From Hydractinia symbiolongicarpus (lineage: Eukaryota; Cnidaria; Hydrozoa; Anthoathecata; Hydractiniidae), in the NCBI RefSeq assembly GCF_029227915.1, contig NC_079883.1:21638001-21702000 (forward strand): a DNA stretch of 64,000 nt, given 5' to 3'. Shown piece after piece: positions 12,079 to 23,479 of this stretch. Made by a program: the position numbers and the translations under genes. Every line of letters starts with the position of its first letter. Position 1 is the first letter of the stretch. Below the pieces are notes generated by a model. That model saw only the letters and a list, made by a program, of their open reading frames with translations. It had not been told where the DNA came from and ran no database searches.

Positions 12079-14722
12079 TTAAAGGTACTGTCCAGTAAAA
12101 ATATAATAATAAAAAAGTAGCCTGAACTTAATTGCACTTCTCTTATTTGTTGCGAAAATGTAAGTGGTTATATTTCTAAAGTTTTACAACTTGAATAACA
12201 TTTCTTTTATGTTTACAAATTTTTCATATCGCACGTTGTCAAAAGCAAATTTATACCGAAGCCATTCTACATGAAAGGGAGGCTAAAATAATATTTTGTT
12301 GTGACGTAAGCGTTGGGTTCTCGGCCAAGTCAAAACATTGTAAATAGAAAATGATTGTTTTACTCTGAACAATATTACCAGATTAATTTAATCTTTTTTT
12401 TAAATATTTTACCCCCTTTTTAAAAAAATGTAGCAATTTATGAATATTTAATTTCAAAGCATGCAACTCACTTTCAGAGATAGAACTTAATGTCCACACA
12501 AACAGAATGTCTGACTCTACACAAATTAAAGTAGATTATGTTAAAGCTGCTTTATTTTTTGTGCCGATACTGAGACCAGACACGGGTAAGATTATTTACG
12601 TAAAAGATCTATGCAGACATCCGTTGGAGTGGCCAATGCTTAAACGCAGACAGCAACGTGCGATGATGAAATGAAAAAATCTGACGCGACATTACAAGTT
12701 AAACTCCTTGACGAATCTGAATCATTTTTTGTAATATACCAAACGATATGACAACTGTTGTTGTCATATCGTACATATATTGTACTCCAGAAAGCCGACC
12801 AGCAAAAGAAGAAAGAATAGAAAATACAAACGCATTAAATAAATTGTGTTTTATATACTTTTATACTTCCTCCACAATTATAAACCTCGTTCCCAATACC
12901 CCTATTCTATTACCAAAGCTACCTCAAACTAAACAAAAAGAAATACTTGGTTTGAGGTTATTTATATTTATACTTTTTATACCGTAATGCTTCGAATAAA
13001 CGCCCATTAAACGCCCCCAGAAAGATTAAAATTGTTTAAATAACACTTGGGGCATGAAAAAAACCACAGTAAATTCGGACCAGCTATGGTTTCCAATTGT
13101 TTTGTCAAATGAAGAAATTATCTACACTTAAATCCATGATAAAATGTCTGTTCCGCCCGTAAGTACAGTTTTGCAGACTTGATTCATCCGTGCTCCGTCG
13201 GTGTTCACCTCCGCATAAGTTAAGAACCGCATGGCTGGATTTCTTGTGTAAGACCTGGTTACCAACGACGAAGGGGCCAGGCAAAAGACATTCATGTCTA
13301 CGTAGTTCTTTTAGCTAAGTCAGGAGTTGGTGAATTAGCTAGGATGGTCAGGTTGGCTATGAATAGGCTTGCTCGTGGATGAAAATGACCAGGACTATTC
13401 GATAATTCTGAGATCTAAAAGTGTTCGGCGAAGACGGAAATCTATTAACGTTTTGTCCGACGAAAGTCTGACGAGACTCCAAAAATTATTTCGAAGGCTG
13501 CCATCGCACGCTGTAAAATGGGATTTTATAGGATTGATTTCTAAAACTCATTATTAATTTTTCAGGCGTTCAATTAATCGCACGCCTGAAACGATTTACG
13601 CGTGTGCCACGACGTGCGCGTGCGATCGAACGCCTCTCCTGCAAAAGACTGTTGTTTTTAATTTACAATCAAATATTCTCATCGTCAACTTCATTTGTCC
13701 GAGAAAAATCAATTTGAGATATTTCTTCACCTTCTTCGAAGCCAGTATACATCCCATTCGTACTTGGATATTCTCTACGTATCTTAGACACGAAACAAGA
13801 TGGTATAACCCGACGAACGCCTTTTCCCAAGTGGTTATGAACAAACCAACAGAATTGGCGGTATGCCGCATATCGATAAGATCTAAAAATATCATCCTCA
13901 AATAATAAGATTGGAAATACTATGACAACAGAAATTTCAAGAGTGCTAGGGATTTTTTAAGTCCACGGCTTTTCCGATCGTGGAGAGCGACTAACGCTGT
14001 CCACAAAGTGTTCTTTAAAATCACAACCGCGTTGACATCTTCGTGCTCTGTTTAGTATGCTCTGTTATACATTTCTTATCTAAAACACAATAGAAACCTT
14101 GTACCCAGGCGCTCATTTATAATACAACCAGTAGAAAAATGTGAGGTCAAATTATATAGGTACCGTAGTTGTAAGTATTTGATAGTGTCCACCTCGTTAC
14201 AGCACAAACACTCAACAGCTGAAGGCATCCTCTCGCAATTTTCACATAAGCACCACTCACTGATATATAAATCTGTGCGAGAAGCAGCGGGGTGCGTCTG
14301 GGCCATCGTCATTATAAGAGGGAATTTGTTGTTTGTTATTGGGCCGTTCTAGCTCAAACTGAAATCCAATTATGTTTTAATTTCTGCTTGTGAACATGAT
14401 TGATAAACGTAAAAAAATTCTGTTGGGAATATCATTAACTTTTTTTTCTTTTTTTCTCTTTCTGTACGCGCCAGTCTCTACACGGGGGTAACCCAAAGAA
14501 TACGTCATTGCATAAATTGCGCATATTAATGTTTTTACCCAGTCCTTTTCCGCGTTCGAAGTTCAGTAAAGATGGCGATTGAGAATGGCATGGTCAAGTA
14601 AACAAATTCAGTTTAAACTTATGAAAGACAATTTTGGTTGTATTTAAATACTTTTTTCTTTACTTTTGTGCCGAGATGTAACTAATATCAAGTTTTAATA
14701 TTTTACCGGACAGTACCTTTAA
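12079..14722. mobile_element. Inverted-repeat DNA element carrying a ballast-domain gene
   Basis: The ends match as a 22-bp terminal inverted repeat with one mismatch: TTAAAGGTACTGTCC followed by RGTAAAA at 12079-12100, and its complement at 14701-14722. The outermost TTAA could be part of the repeat or a TTAA target site. The 2,644-bp interior has no recognisable transposase. It holds a minus-strand gene for a P2X7-type C-terminal domain, a copy of the intron's dispersed repeat (13078-13370), and a 55-codon plus-strand frame at 12507-12674 of unknown meaning. It may be a non-autonomous element that captured a gene, or two independent end-like copies bracketing host sequence. Confidence 0.6.
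13669..14312 (-). CDS. P2X7-type C-terminal (ballast) domain protein, possibly a pseudogene
   Basis: Three minus-strand blocks follow the order of the vertebrate P2X7 cytosolic ballast domain. Block 1 (about 14312-14164) has EWCLCENCERMPSAVECLCC, the zinc-binding cysteine cluster. Block 2 (about 14047-13921) has LKNTLWTALVALHD, matching the central helix. Block 3 (13882-13669) has RYAAYRQFCWFVHNHLGKG, then VIPSCFVSKIRREYPS and MYTGF, ending at a TGA. In P2X7 the last block reads very similarly up to its C-terminus. No P2X channel part (two membrane helices and ectodomain) is present, so this is a free-standing domain protein of the type known in many invertebrates. The splice phases between blocks are not cleanly resolved, so a frameshifted relic is possible. 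It sits inside the 12079-14722 element. Confidence 0.6.
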
Positions 14723-14924
14723 GACATAAATAGATAGTTTGTTGTTTATCTGCCCATCTTGACAATAAACCTAACTAAAACGCCTGAGCGCATAGATGCC
14801 CGAAAACAATAAAGCAGTCTTTCGTCAGGAATATTTGAGGTGTGCGATGATTCGCACATGTAAATCAAATAACGCTTGCGCTGTAAAACGCACATGCAAA
14901 GGATGTTACACGTGTGATACATGC

Positions 14925-15110
14925 TCCAAGGTTAATTTTTGTTGCACATTCATTTTGCGGTAGAAAAGTGGGCGACGTTTTGAATTGTGAAGCCCAAACA
15001 CGATTATCGAGCGTCTACGTATAGTGACTCTCTCAATCTTAACTTCCTTTTCTACATGTCCTGTCATTTTCATAAATTTATTGTTTATTTTGCAGGTACC
15101 ATAACAAGCA
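14925..15110. repeat. Dispersed repeat, partial copy B
   Basis: This is a direct-orientation relative of 10970-11160, sharing the long stretch from GGTTAAT through GACTCTCTCAATCTTAAC to TTTATTGTTTATTTT. It lies outside the 12079-14722 inverted-repeat element. Confidence 0.65.
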
Positions 15111-15411
15111 AATGGGCAAAAATATGTGTATATAAAAACAATTTTAAAACAGTTTAACTTCTTGTATATAATTTAAATTCTCTATAATTTAAACAATTTT
15201 ATTTGACCCATGGATGTTAATGTTATAGAGAGAAGATATCCAACAATTTCTGTGGTGTAGTTTAAGCCAAATAATCAAAAATCAATTTTTTTTTAAAAAA
15301 ACTTGTTAAACGTTTTAAAAATATATATCAACATAAGTTCAACATAATCTAATATCACTTTAAGATTCCTCCAAACTGGCCTGGTAAATATAAAATACAC
15401 ACATTATATAC

Positions 15412-15564
15412 CTTGTGGAAATGTGAGCGTGGTGAAGAGGAGGTGGATGAAGCTTCACTGTTTGTGCTATTTGCATGACCCTCATCTCCTACTTGCATAG
15501 TTGCACCATTTAAGTTAGGTTGATTGGCCTGTTTCATGTCATCCTTTTGCTCTGATTCCATCAT
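15412..15564 (-). CDS. PPIP5K: Probable first coding exon of PPIP5K
   Basis: An open stretch starts with tandem ATG codons (15564 and 15561) and has an in-frame TAG a few codons upstream, so it is a genuine translation start rather than an internal exon. It encodes about 51 residues rich in Ser, Asn, Glu and Gln, and ends SHFHK before a GTATAT donor in phase 0. The acceptor of the 6584 exon is also phase 0 and reads YRNMDTKT, so joining the two keeps the frame. The N-termini of PPIP5K proteins are poorly conserved, so similarity cannot confirm the link. The implied intron is about 8.8 kb. Alternatively translation starts at the ATG at 6575 and this exon belongs to another transcript. Confidence 0.5.
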
Positions 15565-18093
15565 GACCAATATTATGGACTTATGCTAACGATTCAAGTT
15601 ATTTTGTCTGTCATAGCATCTAAGATATAAAACGACAATTTTTAGTCTTCTTAACTGGCAGTATTTTATGTTTTTATATATTTAACCACATAGAATTTAG
15701 AATTATGGCAAAAGTTCTAACATTGTGACTCTTACTATGTATGTGGTAGAGATTTTTGAAAATATCACACTTTTACTTGATATCTCTTTTTTCATAGCCA
15801 TTTATCTAGTTATAGAGCATGAACTGATTCAATAAAAAAACAAGAACAAGGAACAAATTTGCAAGGAAGATTTAAGTGTGGAATTAGCAGCTAACTGTGC
15901 TGACACTGGTAACTATAAAATTGTCTTACAAAACAAAAGGGTTTAATTTTCCATAGCAGCAATTTAATATTTTACTATAGCATCTGGTTAATCCAAGCCA
16001 TGTGAGGTAAATTGGGAAAATGGCACACTGTGTGGATAATGCAGGGAGTATGATCTGGGTCTGGCTGGACCCCAATTTTGGCTGGTACATAGCTTAAGAG
16101 CCTTTTCTGTAAAAATCAGGCAATACTTAATAAGGAAAGAAAGTGAGGTTTTCAAAATTACTAGTTTTTACTAATGTTAAAGATACTATATAGTTTTAAG
16201 AAATATTTTAAAAAAAAATTTTTTAGTTTCGGTTATTTTATGGCTGTTTGAATATTTGTTCTTCTGGGGCCTTTTTAGGCCATTTTTAACAAATTTCTGG
16301 GCTCTATGTTTGAAATTATATAAATCATAAAATTAGTTTGCATCCACTTTGATTTCATATGGATTCTGTTGTAGTCTAAAAATTCTATGGATCGTGTACC
16401 AGTTTTGCAGAAATTTGTACTTTTATTCATAGATAAGCATTAAACTCTCTAGGACTACAAATCTAAGCCATCCCCATGGTCCTAAAATAATAGAAGGGTG
16501 TATCCCTATTTAAACTCACACATAAAAACTCATCATAGTAGAGTACAGTTCTATTGCTGTAGATAGGACAAAAGTTACAAAACATTTATATATAGTAATA
16601 GCTGAAAATATATACAAGCATGAAAGGAAAGTAGAACACATATAATATAAGCAACAACAAAGACAAGGTAATAACACATCTCTATATAATATTAATAGGC
16701 GTGAACAAAATATATATATATATATACATAGCATAGCTCACAACGTAAAATATGTGAAAACATAGAGGTATATTTAATAGCAGCAGGGAGGGAGGAGGAA
16801 GAAAAACTGCTAGAACTGAAAAGGAAAACCATGAGGCAACTGCAGCTTAAATACTAGCAAGACTGCTGACCAAAATATATGCTGCTGACCAGAAAAGGCA
16901 CATAGGTAAATGGTGAACTAACTATGGGCAATACAAACCAGAGTACTATAGGAAGAAGATCTAGCTATATATGTGTGCATTTAAACACTCATAAATATAT
17001 ATTTATGAGTCACATAATTGTGAGGCTAGCCATATTAAATATACACATCTACCTATCTATCTAGCTAACAGAAGCATAGCTAGCTAAGTTTAGCTAAAGT
17101 TAGCTAACTAGCTAGCTAGAAGAGCAACACAACCTACCACAACCTGCAAACACCTACTATCTAAAAGACAAATCATAAATAATATATATTTAAAATATAT
17201 AATAATATATATTTTAAAATAACGAAGAAGGGTAGATTTTAAGGCATAATATAGTAAAAGGTAAAACATTGTGAAATTTACAATTATTTTAAAAATATAT
17301 AGCTAGCTACATACAGTCCTAAACTAGCCAGCCAGAACGATTTTGTTGCAAAGTTGTGGACAGCTAGAGCACAGCTCCGCTACCATATTAGCCAATTTTA
17401 GCCATCCAATGAAATATTTTTGTCGCGCGGGCTCCCATTTCGGACACGAAAAGCGCTTATTCGCGCATCCCAGTTCCTGGCTCAGGTGTGGTGTGGAGTA
17501 TAAGCGGAAGGCGAGTCAAATGAGGGTAGGTCTACATACGATTGCTTTTTTCACTCGAGAAGTTTTTCTACCAGCATACGCAATGAAGTAAAATGACCGT
17601 TGACTGCCACTCGACGGATGAAATTCAAGGAATTGTAAACAATTGCGCAATCCATTTTATTCAAGAAAATTAAACACAACATACATTCAATAACAACAAC
17701 ACAATAAAGTTTTACTCTGTACTGTTCTATCTTTATCAAATTTCATTTTATTTAACCTTTATATTTTAATTAAATTGTAATTATTTTTAATGAATAAATA
17801 TATTTATTAAAAAAAAAAGTAACACCACATTGAGTTAACGAGCAAAAAACAACTAATTGTTAGGACAGAACATTGATAGACCCATCATGTGCGCTTATTT
17901 TTGCAAAAGTAAAAATTATTTTAGTGAAGAGAGTTTATTGATAAGAGCTTGTTAACGGTTTCGGACAACCATTTTAACAACAATAGTGGTTACACAATTA
18001 ATGGAAGTAAAGTTAAACTGCTTTGTACGCAAGGATGGTGAATTTGATCTGTCATCTGTCGGAGAAAGAAAAAGTGAAAAGTGTGAGCAATTA
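15565..18093. other. Intergenic stretch without recognisable genes
   Basis: AT-rich sequence with short TA microsatellites near 16711 and a low-complexity zone rich in TAGCTAGC at about 16960-17140. A less AT-rich patch at 17340-17540 could be a promoter region, since it lies upstream of the probable first PPIP5K exon on the minus strand, but no specific motif supports that. Reading frames here look random. Confidence 0.5.
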
Positions 18094-18195
18094 TGCCATT
18101 TCATTAATTAGTTCTTCAATCAATAAAATTTTTTAACTAAAAGAATAAAAATATATACAAGGTTAAGTAAGCATAGCGTAAGTTATCACTTAACA
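18094..18195 (-). repeat. Gypsy downstream LTR
   Basis: 102 bp, TG...CA on the minus strand and about 94 percent identical by eye to 27935-28036. It is the 3' LTR with respect to the Gypsy coding strand. Confidence 0.85.
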
Positions 18196-18985
18196 ATAAC
18201 GCCAGCCGAATACTGGAGGTTTAACAGTATCTGTGCTATTTGTTGAACACATCTATAAGTCAGGTGATATTAACAAACTAGACTGTTACCGGCCGATTTC
18301 TGTTTTACCAGTCCTCTCAAAAGTACTCGAAAGGCAGTCCATACCCCAACCTCGTTCCCAGGGCAATTTTTCGCTTTTTGATATCCGAGACGGCGCGAAG
18401 AAATCATTTCTTCGCGCCGTCTCGGATATCAAAAAAACGAAAAATTGCCCTGGGAACGAGGTTGTCCATACCCCGCTAAGCGGATATCTCGAAGCCAACC
18501 AACTCTTATCAGTTTCAATTTAAATATCGATCAAATAGGTCTACATCGACCGCGGTGACATTGTTTGTTGACAACATCAGAAAGGAAGTTGATAATGGAA
18601 AGTTAACGGGAGCTGTATTTATTGACTTAACTAAAGCGTTCGACACTATAAGTCATGCTGTTTTATTGCAAAGACTTCAAAGTTACGGTGTCAGAGACAA
18701 TGAACTGTCATGGTTCACTGTCAATTTTGGGGCCATTGTTATTCGTAATATTTTTCAACGATCTGCCTGACGTATTAGAAAATTGTAGAGTGATAAAATA
18801 CGCAGATGACACTGTTTTCTACTTTTTACACTCGAATAAATCGGTGGTCATGTCAACCCTTGCAAAAGAACTTTCAAATATATCTTCATACATAGATTTA
18901 AATGAACTTAACTCAATCTAAAAAAGGGTAAAACTGAAGTCATGCTTATTGGAACAGCTAAACGTTTATTGTTAAATACTGACGA
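18196..18985 (+). mobile_element. LINE reverse transcriptase fragment inserted in the Gypsy element
   Basis: The plus strand encodes pieces of a Jockey/CR1-type reverse transcriptase: IYKSGDINKLDCYRPISVLP, VLSKVLER, then after an interruption GAVFIDLTKAFDTISHAVLL, and GPLLFVIFFNDLPD followed by VIKYADDTVFY, which contains the YADD catalytic motif. The segment between the AFDTISH block and GPLLF is missing, so there is an internal deletion as well as frameshifts. A palindromic MITE splits it at 18347-18464. Confidence 0.85.
18347..18464. mobile_element. 118-bp palindromic MITE with 9-bp target duplication
   Basis: Two nearly perfect arms of about 57 bp read CAACCTCGTTCCCAGGG... and the reverse complement, with almost no spacer. 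The flanking 9 bases TCCATACCC are duplicated on each side (18338-18346 and 18465-18473). A 9-bp duplication fits Mutator-like transposition. The element interrupts the LINE reading frame, so it arrived after the LINE. Confidence 0.88.
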
Positions 18986-19266
18986 CTTACGAAGGGTAAC
19001 TCGGTTGGAGCCGTGCACTCTGATGATGTATTGGTCGTTGTCCGCTACTTCCACAACAGTGCCCAATTTGTGCCATTGACGAGCATAACGTCCAGCCTGG
19101 TTTTGGATTCTGCAGGTGTCTCTTACTGCCAGAAGTTCTACTGGGCGAGATTTCTCGGAGAGTTTGTCGATCTGCTTGGTTGATGAAGTCTCAGTTGATC
19201 TTCTCTGGATTTCAAAAGACGCTTCCAGGAGGGTTTAATGGAATTATGGTCGTGTAGTTGCATAGG
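18975..19266 (-). pseudogene. Gypsy integrase C-terminal part
   Basis: The minus strand reads PVELLAVRDTCRIQNQAGRY, then WHKLGTVVEV, QYIIRVHGSNRVTLRK. This is the typical end of a Gypsy integrase. Upstream on the minus strand the frame runs to the Copia insertion and resumes at 24206 with RDTLPIM, so the Copia element cut this gene in two. Confidence 0.8.
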
Positions 19267-19381
19267 TGGTTGATATTGCGATTTGTGTTAATTCTGTTGT
19301 TATCTTTCAGTAACCAATACAATAGTGTTAGAGACTGGTGAAGCCTTCAAGTTACCTCATCAAGGTAAGAATCATTTAACA
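19267..19381 (+). repeat. Copia 5' LTR
   Basis: Begins TGGTTGATATTGCG and ends CATTTAACA; near-identical to 24092-24205. Confidence 0.85.
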
Positions 19382-19382
19382 A

Positions 19383-19393
19383 TGGTAGCAGAG
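19383..19393 (+). promoter_or_regulatory. Copia primer-binding site, initiator tRNA-Met type
   Basis: TGGTAGCAGAG starts one base after the 5' LTR and is complementary to the 3' end of eukaryotic initiator tRNA-Met (…CTCTGCTACCA). The match includes the terminal CCA. It would prime minus-strand synthesis. Confidence 0.8.
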
Positions 19394-19580
19394 TTAAAAG
19401 GTACAGATCAACTGGCCTGGTATTTATGATCATTGTGCGAGTGACATTTGAGTTGAAAGAAAGCAATTGAGGGCACACACCCGGATGTGTTCCTTGAGGT
19501 AAGAGAGATAACTTTCCCTTTTGTTGGCTATTTGTTGACACGTGTGTGTGCAAACCAATTGGTGAAGTGGTTTGTGAACA

Positions 19581-19937
19581 ATGGCAACAACAACATTGAA
19601 GGCTCCACCAGCGTTTAAAGAGGATGATGACTATAGCAGTTGGAAGAACGATTTGGAGATCTGGCAGATGTTTACAGAACTACCGAAGAAAAAGCAAGGT
19701 CCAGCTGTATACCTATCACTGACTGGTCGGGCACGGGAGGCAGTACGCGACCTGACACCTGCAGAAGTGGGATCAGATGATGGTTTGGACAAGATTATAT
19801 CTAAGCTAGGTTCAATATATTTGAAAGATATAAGCACAAGAGCATTTATTGCTTTTAAAGAGTTTTATGACTATAAGAGGAATAGTGGAGACAAATTTCC
19901 TGATTTTATTGTGCAGTTTGAGAAGCTTTACAATATG
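19581..19937 (+). CDS. Copia Gag N-terminal part
   Basis: It begins MATTTLKAPPAFKEDDDYSS and continues with a Copia-type Gag capsid pattern (WKNDLEIW, LTGRAREAV, FKEFYDYKRNSGDKFPDFI). At KLYN the frame is lost: comparison with the relic at about 51.5 kb suggests a short deletion, after which the protein continues in the next frame at YDMALPEAV. The product as it stands would be truncated Gag. Confidence 0.8.
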
Positions 19938-22900
19938 ATATGGCATTGCCTGAAGCTGTCAGGGCATATTTTCCTCTCACAGCTGCGAATATGTCTGAAG
20001 AAAATGAAAAACTGGCTCGTACAACTTGTGCAGAACTCAAGTATAAGAATATGAAGGACACAATCATGAAGATATTTGGAGAACTGAACACAGCAGAAGA
20101 CGCTGCACATTTGGGAGCTCTTCCTGTGAAACAAGAATGCTTATATGGAAATCTTCATGCTGATACCAAGGACAGCTTGTCAAGGAATACACGTTCAAGA
20201 ATGAATCCTGTTGATAAGGATGGGAAACTCATGAGGTGCCATGAATGTGATTCAACAAGACATTTTGCTAATAAATGTCCTCATAGAAATCAAGAGCAAA
20301 GAGGTTTCAGATCACGGAACAATAGACCTACAGAAAAGAAACAAGATGTAAATGAGATCCATATCACCCTTTTTGCAGCCTCTCCAGACCAAAGGCAATA
20401 TTGTCTTGTTGGAGAATCCTTTGGTAGAGGTGTCTTGGATTCTGGCTGTACAAAGACAGTGGCTGGGGAGAAATGGATGGATGAATATCTTGGGACTCTC
20501 TCTGAATCAGATAAAAATGCTGTAGTTTCAAATAGTACTGATTCTATATATAGATTTGGTGATGGAAAGGAAGTGAAAGCTACAAGAAATCTAATAATAC
20601 CAGTTATTCTAGGTGGCAACAAGTATAAATTGTCTGTTGACATAGTAGAGATTGAAATACCACTACTGATTAGTCGTAGTACCATGAAGTCTCTCAGTAT
20701 GAAGTTAGATTTTACCAGTGACTTGGCCCTTATTGGGAAGGAAAGAATTAACTTAATATGTACCACAACAGGACACTATTGTCTTCCACTAACACATTGT
20801 GATCTTGATGCTCAAAAAGGAACAAAAATCATTCTACATGGAGAAAATTTGAAAAATATTAATAAGACAGAGAAAATGAAGAAAGCTATGAAACTGCATC
20901 GCCAATTCGCTCATGCTGGCAAAGATAAGCTACTTAAACTTGTAAAGGATAGTAATTTGTATGACAAGGAATTTTTGTCATGCATCGAAGAATGTTGCAA
21001 TGATTGTGAAATATGTCACAAATATAAAAGGCCATACAGTAGACCAGTTGTGGGTATACCTCTGGCAAACACTTTTAATCAAGTAATATGTATGGATTTA
21101 AAGGTTTATGAACATAATAAACAACACATCTTACATATCATTGATGCTGCAACTCGTTACTCTGCTGGATGTCTTATCAAATCGAAACATAAAGATGTCA
21201 TTGTCAGTAGAGTGTTTAGATTTTGGATTGCATACTTCGGATCACCAAGTACAATCTTGACTGACAATGGTGGTGAATTCTCGAATGAGGTTTTACAAGA
21301 AATGAATGAAAAGCTCAATATTGAGACAAAAACAACAGCAGGCGAATCTCCTTTCAGCAATGGTATTGTGGAAAGACAAAATAAAATTCTGGCAGAGACC
21401 ATGTTCAAGACAATTGAAGATACGAAGTGTGAACCAGACGTAGCACTAGCATGGGCCCTCAGCGCAAAGAATTCTTTACAGAATCATGGTGGCTACAGCC
21501 CAAACCAATTGGTATTTGGCCATAATGTGAACACACCCACTATTCTGACAGATCATTTACCAGCATTGGAGCCAACTACATCAAGTGAAATAGTGAGAAA
21601 AAATCTATCTGCTCTGCATAAGGCAAGGGAGAATTTCATTAAAGCAGAATCCAGTGAGAGAATTAAAAGAGCGCTGAGACATAATGTTAGAACATATTCT
21701 GATGAGACGTATTTGAATGGAGAAAAAGTCTTCTACAAGCGCAAAAACACCAAGGGTTGGAAAGGTCCAGGTGTGGTTTTGGGACAAGATGGTCAAATGG
21801 TGCTTGTCAGACATGGTGGTAACTTTTACCGAGTGCATCCCTGTCAGTTGATGAAACATAGCCAAAATTGTAAAGTTAGTAAATTCAAGTCAGATCATGT
21901 CAAGAGGAAGGAAAGCCATTTGAATAAGTTGTGTGATATGAACGATAGCGTCAATGATTGTGATAATGATGATGATGATGATGATGATGATGGTGGTGAT
22001 GATTATGATAATGATGATGATGATGATGATGACACAGCTGATAAGAATGTGATAGATGTTTATGATGATTCTGAAGATGTAGAGCAATATCATCAAGAAC
22101 AAGCTAGAAATGTAGACGAAAATGACCAAGAAGATTCTGGCACAAGTGAAAATGAAGTTGAGGAAAACAGGGATACTCATAAAAATAATGAAACTGAAGA
22201 AGACGAAGGTAGTGGTTGTACAAGTGACATTTTCAGAAGACCATCTACAGAATCCAAGAAAGTTGAATCGAAACCAAAAGCAAAATCATACATCAAATAC
22301 AATCTAAATGGAAGATGGTATCGTGCAAGAGTTCTCTCAGCACAACCCAAAAGAAGTGGCACTTATAAAAATTGGGTTAATGTGTCTAATGATGGTGATA
22401 GAAAGCCAAAAAGCATCAATTGGAATGATGTGTCCAAATGGGTCGAGCTGGAAAATCCGGAATTCCCTGTCTATATGTGTGATGTCGATATGTTTTCACA
22501 GGAAGTAGTTGATGCGAAGGAGAGAGAATTGCAGAATTTAAAAGAAAATGATGTCTTCGAAGAAGTTCCAGACACTGGTCAAACAACTGTATCAAGCAAA
22601 TGGGTCATAACTGAGAAGTTCAAAGGGGAAAAAAGGGTTGTGAAAGCTAGATTGGTGGCTAGAGGCTTTGAAGAAAATTCACAATCGTTGAGAACAGATT
22701 CTCCAACTTGTGGCAAACAAAGTCTTCGACTTGCTATGGCTATCATAGTTAGCAATGATTGGCAGATCAATTCACTTGATATCACTGCAGCTTTTCTTCA
22801 GGGAGATGCTATTGAAAGAGAACTGTTTCTACAACCACCAAAAGACACATTGTCATTGGGAACAGTGTGGAAACTAAAGAGATGTTTGTATGGGTTAAAC

Positions 22901-23476
22901 GATGCATCTAGAGCATGGTACAAACGAGTGAGAAGTGAAATGTTGAAACTTGGTGGTGAAATGTGTACCTACGACCCTGCTGTGTTTTACTGGTATAGAG
23001 TCAAGCAAATCACTGGAATTCTTGTTTGCCATGTTGATGACTTTGTGTATGGTGGTAGTCCAGCTTTCCACAAAGAAGTTATTGCTAAACTTTTCGAAAC
23101 GTTCAAAATCAGTACGCAATCAAGCTCAACCTTCAAGTATCTAGGATTAGATGTGGATCAATTTAAAAGCAAAATTAAGATTAATCAAGTGAGCTATATA
23201 GAGTCTTTGATAACTGTTAATATTGAAAATGATGTTAACAATGAACGAAAATTGACTAGCAAGGAAAAGACCATGCTGAGATCGTTGAGTGGGCAAATTG
23301 CTTGGGTGGCCGGACAAACCCGCCCTGATGTGGCTTATGATAGTTGCCAAACGTCTAATTATGGCAAGGAACCTACAGTTCAAAATTTGAAAGATGCCAA
23401 CAAGATTATTCGAAAAATTAAGAGCAAGTATGTTGCAATAACCATTGCCAAAATTGCAAATATGAAAAAATTGTGA
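19938..23476 (+). CDS. Copia polyprotein: Gag end, protease, integrase, reverse transcriptase
   Basis: A single frame of about 1,178 codons. In order: a zinc knuckle CHECDSTRHFANKC (CX2CX4HX4C) at about residue 100; a protease with GVLDSGCTKTV; an integrase zinc region with HRQFAH and CNDCEICHK, then a DDE core with ICMDLKV, ILTDNGGEF and GIVERQNK; a long acidic stretch from a GAT repeat at about 21960-22030; and a reverse transcriptase with KARLVARGF, LDITAAFLQGD, LKRCLYGLNDASRAWYKRV and the catalytic CHVDDF. The frame ends at a stop at 23474-23476 just before RNase H, which continues in another frame. The first Met at 19940 is only the first ATG of the open frame, not a real start. Metazoan GalEa-type Copia is likely but not proven. 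Confidence 0.88.
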
Positions 23477-23479
23477 AAT

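Larger units (their letters stand above)
6585..15411 (-). other. Long intron 1 of PPIP5K (if the 15.4 kb exon is right), rich in transposable elements
   Basis: No conserved host exon is recognisable between the probable first coding exon and the 6584 exon. The stretch holds a LINE tail at about 9.1 kb, a GC-rich GCTCGCG cluster at about 10.72-10.80 kb, a dispersed repeat with copies at 10.96-11.65, 13.08-13.37 and 14.92-15.11 kb, and an inverted-repeat element at 12079-14722. The parts at 6.6-9.0 and 9.4-10.7 kb are AT-rich, and I see nothing specific in them. Confidence 0.6.

Noticed and set aside
17343-17591. 82-codon plus-strand frame as a gene
   Set aside because: It has no recognisable domain or splice context; it reflects a locally less AT-rich patch.
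19347-19553. Minus-strand frame ending LNDSYLDEVT, repeated at 24171-24353
   Set aside because: The shared ending comes from the Copia LTR read backwards, not from a gene.
21890-22180. Minus-strand Ile-rich membrane-like protein
   Set aside because: It is the antisense of the GAT-repeat acidic stretch of the Copia polyprotein.
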